DNA of 64,000 bases from Desulfobacteraceae bacterium (lineage in GTDB: Bacteria; Desulfobacterota; Desulfobacteria; Desulfobacterales; Desulfosarcinaceae): the NCBI GenBank assembly GCA_013003715.1, contig JABDIN010000073.1, positions 1 through 64,000 on the forward strand, given 5' to 3'. The position numbers and the translations under genes were made by a program. The first letter of the stretch is position 1; each line of letters opens with the position of its first letter. Positions 60,010 to 64,000 of this stretch are shown here, one piece after another. The notes beneath the pieces are model-generated. The model ran no database searches. It was not told where the DNA came from and saw only the letters and a program-made list of their open reading frames with translations.

Positions 60010-61857
60010 CTAAAGGCTGGTGGTTTTGATCCGGAACTTTTTGGTGGTCACACCATCCTCCACATCGGTTTCGCGCATGCTGGTATGCGTGTAATCCTCC
60101 CGGGTTGTCAGGGTGGCTTTGGGTGAGGTGACACAGGTACCATTGAATATGGTGCCGGATATCTTAATTTCAGGGTGTCCGGGGTCCGCCTCGCTTTCTA
60201 TTTCAAGCGCTTTAATTTTTTGTTCTGCCGCTTCGATGTGTCCCTCGGTTTCGGCGACATCGCGTTCATATACCGGGATGTTTGCCAGGATCCCTTCATC
60301 TTCCTCTAGATATTTTTCGACAATTGCATCGATTTCATTGCGTTTTTCACCCAATTCCCGGATGGTTTTCTGATAAAACGCTATTTGTAGTTCATCCTTG
60401 TCCGCCTCCGCTTCACTAAGCTTTGCGTCCATGTCCCGTTGCTTTACCATATACCCATCCTGCTCCTGGGCGATTTCACCCAGTTGCGTATTCAGATAAT
60501 CCGACCGTTGACGGGCTTTTTCGATGTCGGCCTTCCGCAGTTGCACCAATTTCCCATTTTTTTCAATGTCCGCTTTCAGCAGATTGACCTCACGTTCCAA
60601 CCGGTGATCGATGCCCACATCCAGGTCACATTTTTTGGATGCCTCCGTGCCGATATCATTGGCGTAAATGCCTTTTTTCGCGGATATTTTGGATGAGATA
60701 ATGGTGCCGTTATCGATCACGAGCTGACCGTTGGTCTCGATGGTGGATTCGAATATTTCTTTCTCCACCACAACGTCACCAAAAATAGTCAGATCTGATG
60801 TGTGAATATGGCTGGCCCGGAGGTTGCCATTGGATTGAATCTTTGCCCGGTAGATCCCGCCCAATGAAATGATATCACCGGATATTTCGAATTCGGCATT
60901 GTAAAGTTCCTTTGCACGGATGCTGGCGCCTTTTACACGATATCCGGCCTGCACGATGCCATTCACTTCGATATGCCCGTCGAATTCCACATGGCCCGTT
61001 TCCAAGCCGATATCACCATCAATATTGAGGGTGGATAAAATCTGAACGCGATTTTTACGGATCAGTTGGGGCATGCCCCCTGTGCGCGCCACGAACCGGT
61101 GCCCGTCTTCAGACCGGTCCACGCCTTTTCCGCGTTTGAGTCTTATTTTCGGTAATTTGGGCGGGACAATGGTTTTGCCGGTCACGTTTTTTCCTGGCTT
61201 ACCGGGGTTTCCGGGAATGATCTCGGCGATCAGGTCACCCGCATTTACCTGGGGCAGTTTTCCCCTGTCTTTCCAATCTATTGATCCATCTTCATTTACC
61301 CGGCCGATTCTCAGCGGATTTGTATCGAAATAAAATTTCAGTTCGGGTGGCGTCGGTGATTCGGGTTCCTGCCCAACAGCTATCAGGAACGATTTTTCCG
61401 GCAGCGGAGATTGGGATAGATACGATTTTATTTGCCCATCGTCGACAACACCGAATTTTATCCGCCGCCGGTTCAGAAATAAGCGCAAATCCTCTATACG
61501 GACGTCTTGGACCTGGTGGTGTTCAGGATGGATAAACGCCTGCAGGCCGTCTTTTGAAATCGTAAGTTCCAACTCCCGGGCGGTATTTATATCGGGTAAG
61601 GCGTCATCTGCGACCTCATCGGCCGGCTCTTCACGCTTCCCCATGAGCACGTTTCGAGCGGCATTCAATTGTGCTTTTTGCGCTTCAGTGATGATGCCCA
61701 TTTGGATCAGGATATCGCAAATGGGTTTATGGACCTTTGCCTGCGTATAAATGCGCCGCTGAAGGATGTAGGCGCGATCCACTTTTTCCTTGGACACCAG
61801 CCCGTTTTTGATGGCGATCGTAATGAATTGGCGGTCTTCGATTTCGGTGTTGCTCAT
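60010..61857 (-). CDS. FapA-family protein (DUF342)
   Basis: 615 residues, no signal peptide. The N-terminal 100 residues resemble a response-type helical domain, the middle (about 170-430) is the FapA beta-helix with repeated short strands (GDLIAEIIPGNPGKPGKNVTG, TGHVEFDGHIEVNGIVQAG, then ISLGGIYRAKIQSNGNLRAS), and about 430-560 is a long coiled coil. FapA proteins are linked to flagellar/chemosensory or polar organisation in some bacteria; a precise role is not established. AAAAGGGGA precedes the ATG. It stands alone on its strand. Confidence 0.85.
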   Translation of the reverse strand: MSNTEIEDRQFITIAIKNGLVSKEKVDRAYILQRRIYTQAKVHKPICDILIQMGIITEAQKAQLNAARNVLMGKREEPADEVADDALPDINTARELELTISKDGLQAFIHPEHHQVQDVRIEDLRLFLNRRRIKFGVVDDGQIKSYLSQSPLPEKSFLIAVGQEPESPTPPELKFYFDTNPLRIGRVNEDGSIDWKDRGKLPQVNAGDLIAEIIPGNPGKPGKNVTGKTIVPPKLPKIRLKRGKGVDRSEDGHRFVARTGGMPQLIRKNRVQILSTLNIDGDIGLETGHVEFDGHIEVNGIVQAGYRVKGASIRAKELYNAEFEISGDIISLGGIYRAKIQSNGNLRASHIHTSDLTIFGDVVVEKEIFESTIETNGQLVIDNGTIISSKISAKKGIYANDIGTEASKKCDLDVGIDHRLEREVNLLKADIEKNGKLVQLRKADIEKARQRSDYLNTQLGEIAQEQDGYMVKQRDMDAKLSEAEADKDELQIAFYQKTIRELGEKRNEIDAIVEKYLEEDEGILANIPVYERDVAETEGHIEAAEQKIKALEIESEADPGHPEIKISGTIFNGTCVTSPKATLTTREDYTHTSMRETDVEDGVTTKKFRIKTTSL

Positions 61858-62158
61858 TTATCCCCTTTTGCCCGACTAAAAAGTGCCGACCCCATTTGAT
61901 TTGCCGACTGCACTTTAATAGACCGACGCCATTTAAATAGGCCGGCTGCGTATATTTATCGGTAGGTTGATATCAAAACTTAATCCGTTTCCTAACAATT
62001 TTGGGATGTTCGGGCTATTGATCGAATGATGGATGATCTGTGTCGGTCATGGCATTCCGAAGGCAGGGGATATCCATGCGACAACAGGGGCGCTGACCCC
62101 CGCATTTCATTGCGAGGGGGTGCATGGGAGACAACAACGCAATAACCGTCATAACGGT
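61858..62158. other. Intergenic region between FapA and ferritin genes
   Basis: About 300 bases, no gene. It contains a terminator-like hairpin at 62096 after the ferritin gene and a GC-biased stretch with repeated CCGAC near 61900. The fapA promoter was not clear. Confidence 0.4.
62096..62121 (-). terminator. Terminator-like hairpin after the ferritin gene
   Basis: ACCCCC pairs with GGGGGT and GCA with TGC, with two unpaired bases, 38 bases beyond the ferritin stop. There is no T-run, so it may need Rho or act only as an mRNA end-protecting hairpin. Confidence 0.4.
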
Positions 62159-62695
62159 TTATTCAGCCTGACCATAGGCGGCCGGATCCAGCGGCGAGCC
62201 GGCCGGAAACGGCCGTTGGGCCAGTTCCCTGTCCAGAAACAGCAGTCCGGACTTGTCTTCACCGACCATTTCGATTTCATCGGTAATCTTCGACGCCGTC
62301 GCCTCTTCCTCTATCTGCTCATCGGCAAACCATGCAAGCAATGGTTCGGATGCATAATCCCTATCTTCCCGGGCGATGCTGATCAGACCGTTAATTTTGT
62401 CACTGATGAATTGTTCGTGTTGATAAGCGTCCTTCCATGCCTCCAGAGTGGAAGACCACTGGGTTTTATGCTGTTTCAGGTCCTGCAAGCGAACCTCGCC
62501 CCCGCGATCGATAATATGATCAAAAAACTTCATGGCATGAATCATTTCTTCGTGGGCCTGGGCTTTCATCCAGTGGGCCATGCCGTCAAGGCTTTTCGAA
62601 TGGAAATACGCTGCTACGGACAGGTAGAGATAGTATGATTCCAGTTCATGCTTGATTTGCTCGTTCATGGCCTCAGTAAGTCTTTCTCCTATCAT
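62159..62695 (-). CDS. Ferritin
   Basis: 178-residue ferritin that oxidises and stores iron. It shows the N-terminal helix NEQIKHELESYYLYLSVAAYF, the ferroxidase ligands in AHWMKAQAHEEMIHAMKFF and the later helix WFADEQIEEEATASKI. AAGGAG precedes the ATG. It is monocistronic. Iron storage fits an anaerobe rich in Fe-S enzymes such as the AOR here. Confidence 0.92.
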   Translation of the reverse strand: MIGERLTEAMNEQIKHELESYYLYLSVAAYFHSKSLDGMAHWMKAQAHEEMIHAMKFFDHIIDRGGEVRLQDLKQHKTQWSSTLEAWKDAYQHEQFISDKINGLISIAREDRDYASEPLLAWFADEQIEEEATASKITDEIEMVGEDKSGLLFLDRELAQRPFPAGSPLDPAAYGQAE

Positions 62696-62878
62696 TTTTC
62701 GCTCCTTATCAAAGGGTTAACCGGTATTGGTATTTATGTAAGTAAGTAAAGTTAATAATAATAATGATGTTTAAGTTTGCAAGATACTGAAAATTGATTT
62801 ATGATTGGCGTTGGTTTTAAAAAAGGTGTGCAATTATGGTAACTATCTGTGCAAAGATGGTTCTTTTGCATTTTAAGC

Positions 62879-62907
62879 TTGCCATCATTTGTCTTATTTT
62901 GTACGAT
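62879..62907 (+). promoter_or_regulatory. Possible promoter upstream of the Pal gene
   Basis: TTGCCA (62879-62884), 17 bases, TACGAT (62902-62907). A transcript from here would reach a terminator-like hairpin at 62964 after about 80 bases, before the Pal start. Confidence 0.45.
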
Positions 62908-62963
62908 TCTGCAGTTTTAGGTGCTCGGCGTGTTTATTGCTCTCTCGTACAATATTTTTTTCA

Positions 62964-62991
62964 AAAAAAAGCTCTTCACGGGCTTTTTTTA
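62964..62991 (+). terminator. Terminator-like hairpin in the Pal leader
   Basis: An A-rich arm with AAGCTC pairs with GGGCTT and a run of seven T, with loop TTCAC. It is U-tailed on both strands. It lies 32 bases before the Pal start, so it may end a small RNA, attenuate the pal transcript, or stop transcription from the left. Confidence 0.6.
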
Positions 62992-63022
62992 TTTACCCAA
63001 GAATTAGGTGAAAGGAGGAGTG

Positions 63023-63568
63023 ATGAAGAAAGGCGTTTTGTTTTATACAACTATAGTACTTGCTGTAATGGGTATGATGTTCACCGTATCCTGTGCCAAG
63101 AAAGCGGTTACCACCGAACCAGCAGTTGAGGAACCGGCTGCAGAACCAGCTCCGGAACCGGCAGTGGAAGCACCAGCGGAACCCACAGTGGACCCGGAGG
63201 CAGAAGCTGCCCGCCTCAGGGAAATGGAAGAAATGCGATTTCAGAATGAACATATTTATTTTGAATTCGACAGTGCCGTCCTGCTTCCTGAAGCCCAGAA
63301 CACGCTGCGCCGGAAAGCCGAATGGCTGCGTACTTACGCGGATGCAATGGTCGTCGTTGAAGGACATTGCGACGAACGCGGTACCAATGCATACAACCTG
63401 GCACTGGGAGAAAAGCGTGCTGAAAGCGCAAAAAGCTTTCTCATAGATCTCGGCATCAGCGGAATGCGGATCGACACCATCAGTTATGGTGAGGAACGGC
63501 CGTTGGATATGTCCAGCAATGAAGAAGCCTGGGCCAAGAACCGTCGCGGTCAATTCCTGCTGCAGTAA
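63023..63568 (+). CDS. pal: Peptidoglycan-associated lipoprotein (Pal), OmpA-family C-terminal domain
   Basis: 181 residues. A lipoprotein signal peptide ends in MFTVSC (the -3 to -1 box is slightly atypical), followed by an Ala/Pro/Glu-rich linker (about 25-65), then the OmpA/Pal domain that binds peptidoglycan: FEFDSAVL, GHCDERGTNAYNLALGEKRA, SYGEERP. It anchors the outer membrane. The ATG at 63023 has AAAGGAGGA upstream; the in-frame ATG at 63008 precedes that box. A strong terminator follows, so it is monocistronic here, without tolB or ybgF next to it. Confidence 0.92.
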   Translation: MKKGVLFYTTIVLAVMGMMFTVSCAKKAVTTEPAVEEPAAEPAPEPAVEAPAEPTVDPEAEAARLREMEEMRFQNEHIYFEFDSAVLLPEAQNTLRRKAEWLRTYADAMVVVEGHCDERGTNAYNLALGEKRAESAKSFLIDLGISGMRIDTISYGEERPLDMSSNEEAWAKNRRGQFLLQ

Positions 63569-63601
63569 AAGTATTAGTTTCGTTACAAAACAGATGAAAA
63601 A

Positions 63602-63646
63602 AAGAACCCCCTGTCCGGTTTTCTTCCGGCAGGGGGTTCTTTTTTT
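63602..63646 (+). terminator. Intrinsic terminator of the Pal gene
   Basis: GAACCCCCTG pairs with CAGGGGGTTC, with an inner CCGG pair around the loop, followed by TTTTTTT. It can serve both pal and the convergent RND gene. Confidence 0.92.
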
Positions 63647-63677
63647 GTCTATTTAAATTGAATCCCTCTGGTCTATC

Positions 63678-64000
63678 TCATACTTCCCTGAAGGGCGACC
63701 AATACCACCGTTTTACGGATCCACCCATCCGGACGAGGCGTTTACCGAACCGGCTGAAGGCATGTTTGACGCTGTCCAGCAGCGAGTAGAGGGTAGGCAC
63801 CACCACCAGGGTCAAAAAGGTGGCCAGCAGGAGCCCGAATATGACGACAATGGCCATGGATTCCCACCATTGCGTGGTGGCACTGTTCAACGCCCACTGA
63901 AATTTATGAAAATCAAATGAAATCCCTGTCACCATGGGCAACAGCCCCAAAACTGTGGTAATGGCCGTCAGCATCACCGGCCTGAGCCGGGTTGCGCCGG
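63678..64000 (-). CDS. RND-family efflux permease, C-terminal end (5' part outside window)
   Basis: About 107 residues of an inner-membrane RND transporter are visible, and the frame stays open beyond the window edge. GATRLRPVMLTAITTVLGLL followed by PM, and the helix IFGLLLATFLTLVVVPTLYSLL, are the conserved last part of an AcrB/HME-type pump. The tail after it is basic and ends SPFREV. It is convergent with pal and ends at the shared terminator. The substrate cannot be told. Confidence 0.88.
   Translation of the reverse strand, partial: GATRLRPVMLTAITTVLGLLPMVTGISFDFHKFQWALNSATTQWWESMAIVVIFGLLLATFLTLVVVPTLYSLLDSVKHAFSRFGKRLVRMGGSVKRWYWSPFREV

Noticed and set aside
62836-63129. 97-residue open frame upstream of pal
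   Set aside because: It covers the promoter/terminator-like structure and runs into pal in another frame; no ribosome site.
1-64000. CRISPR arrays, tRNA, rRNA or complete insertion sequences
   Set aside because: No regularly spaced repeats, cloverleaf-like genes or transposase frames were seen on reading both strands.

Overview
The window looks like the chromosome of an anaerobic Desulfobacterota bacterium, most likely a sulfate reducer of the Desulfobacterales/Desulfosarcinaceae type. This is inferred from gene content, not from a database search: a tungsten aldehyde:ferredoxin oxidoreductase, a DsrE-like protein, FapA, many PAS/HTH and hybrid sensor proteins, a secreted protein with a poly-Gly-Cys-Phe tail, and a strong candidate selenoprotein. 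No rRNA, tRNA, CRISPR array or intact insertion sequence was seen.

Layout. 1-12.8 kb: the end of one peptide ABC permease gene, a nitrilase and a CocE-type hydrolase (ATGA-overlapped), the decapitated remnant of a DmpA/P1 peptidase, then a complete dipeptide/oligopeptide ABC operon (binding protein, two permeases, two ATPases), an FGGY kinase and a GabT-like aminotransferase. 12.8-19.2 kb: an aldehyde oxidoreductase, a degenerate HD-GYP-like protein, and a shrunken periplasmic binding protein overlapping a hybrid histidine kinase. 19.1-32.4 kb: amino-acid and amine metabolism, with an AGXT2-like aminotransferase, Lrp and MocR regulators, a DUF2917 protein, a DJ-1/phosphatase/metallo-hydrolase/PLP-decarboxylase run, an ArsR-type regulator, PhzF, RidA and an acyl-CoA synthetase. 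32.6-40 kb: a secreted Gly/Ser-rich protein, a GcvH-like protein, the selenoprotein, PAS-LuxR and receiver regulators, and small redox or zinc proteins. 40-46 kb: a tryptophanase/tyrosine phenol-lyase and a sucrose operon (fructokinase, sucrose-phosphate synthase fused to a HAD domain, sucrose phosphorylase). 46.3-54.5 kb: a DEAD-box helicase with a structured leader and a second complete oligopeptide ABC operon. 54.8-64 kb: a second RidA, a PAS-GGDEF cyclase, a Cache-HAMP-SpoIIE phosphatase, a receiver, a 55-residue ribbon-helix-helix-like protein, FapA, ferritin, Pal and the end of an RND efflux gene.

How it fits together. Two peptide importers, several amide/ester/peptide hydrolases and at least four PLP enzymes, with RidA proteins to remove reactive enamines, suggest a cell that scavenges peptides and amino acids. 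The AOR could oxidise aldehydes from that catabolism to acids and pass electrons to ferredoxin. The sucrose operon can both make and phosphorolyse sucrose, as expected for a compatible solute or reserve.

The most striking feature is at 34401-36149 on the minus strand. A membrane-anchored rhodanese domain and a DsbD-type thiol-disulfide transporter with a C-terminal thioredoxin are read in one frame, interrupted only by two UGA codons. These lie exactly where the rhodanese family carries its two Cys (C-x4-C), and each is followed at the right distance by a hairpin. This is best explained as a double-selenocysteine rhodanese-DsbD fusion that ordinary gene calling would split in two.
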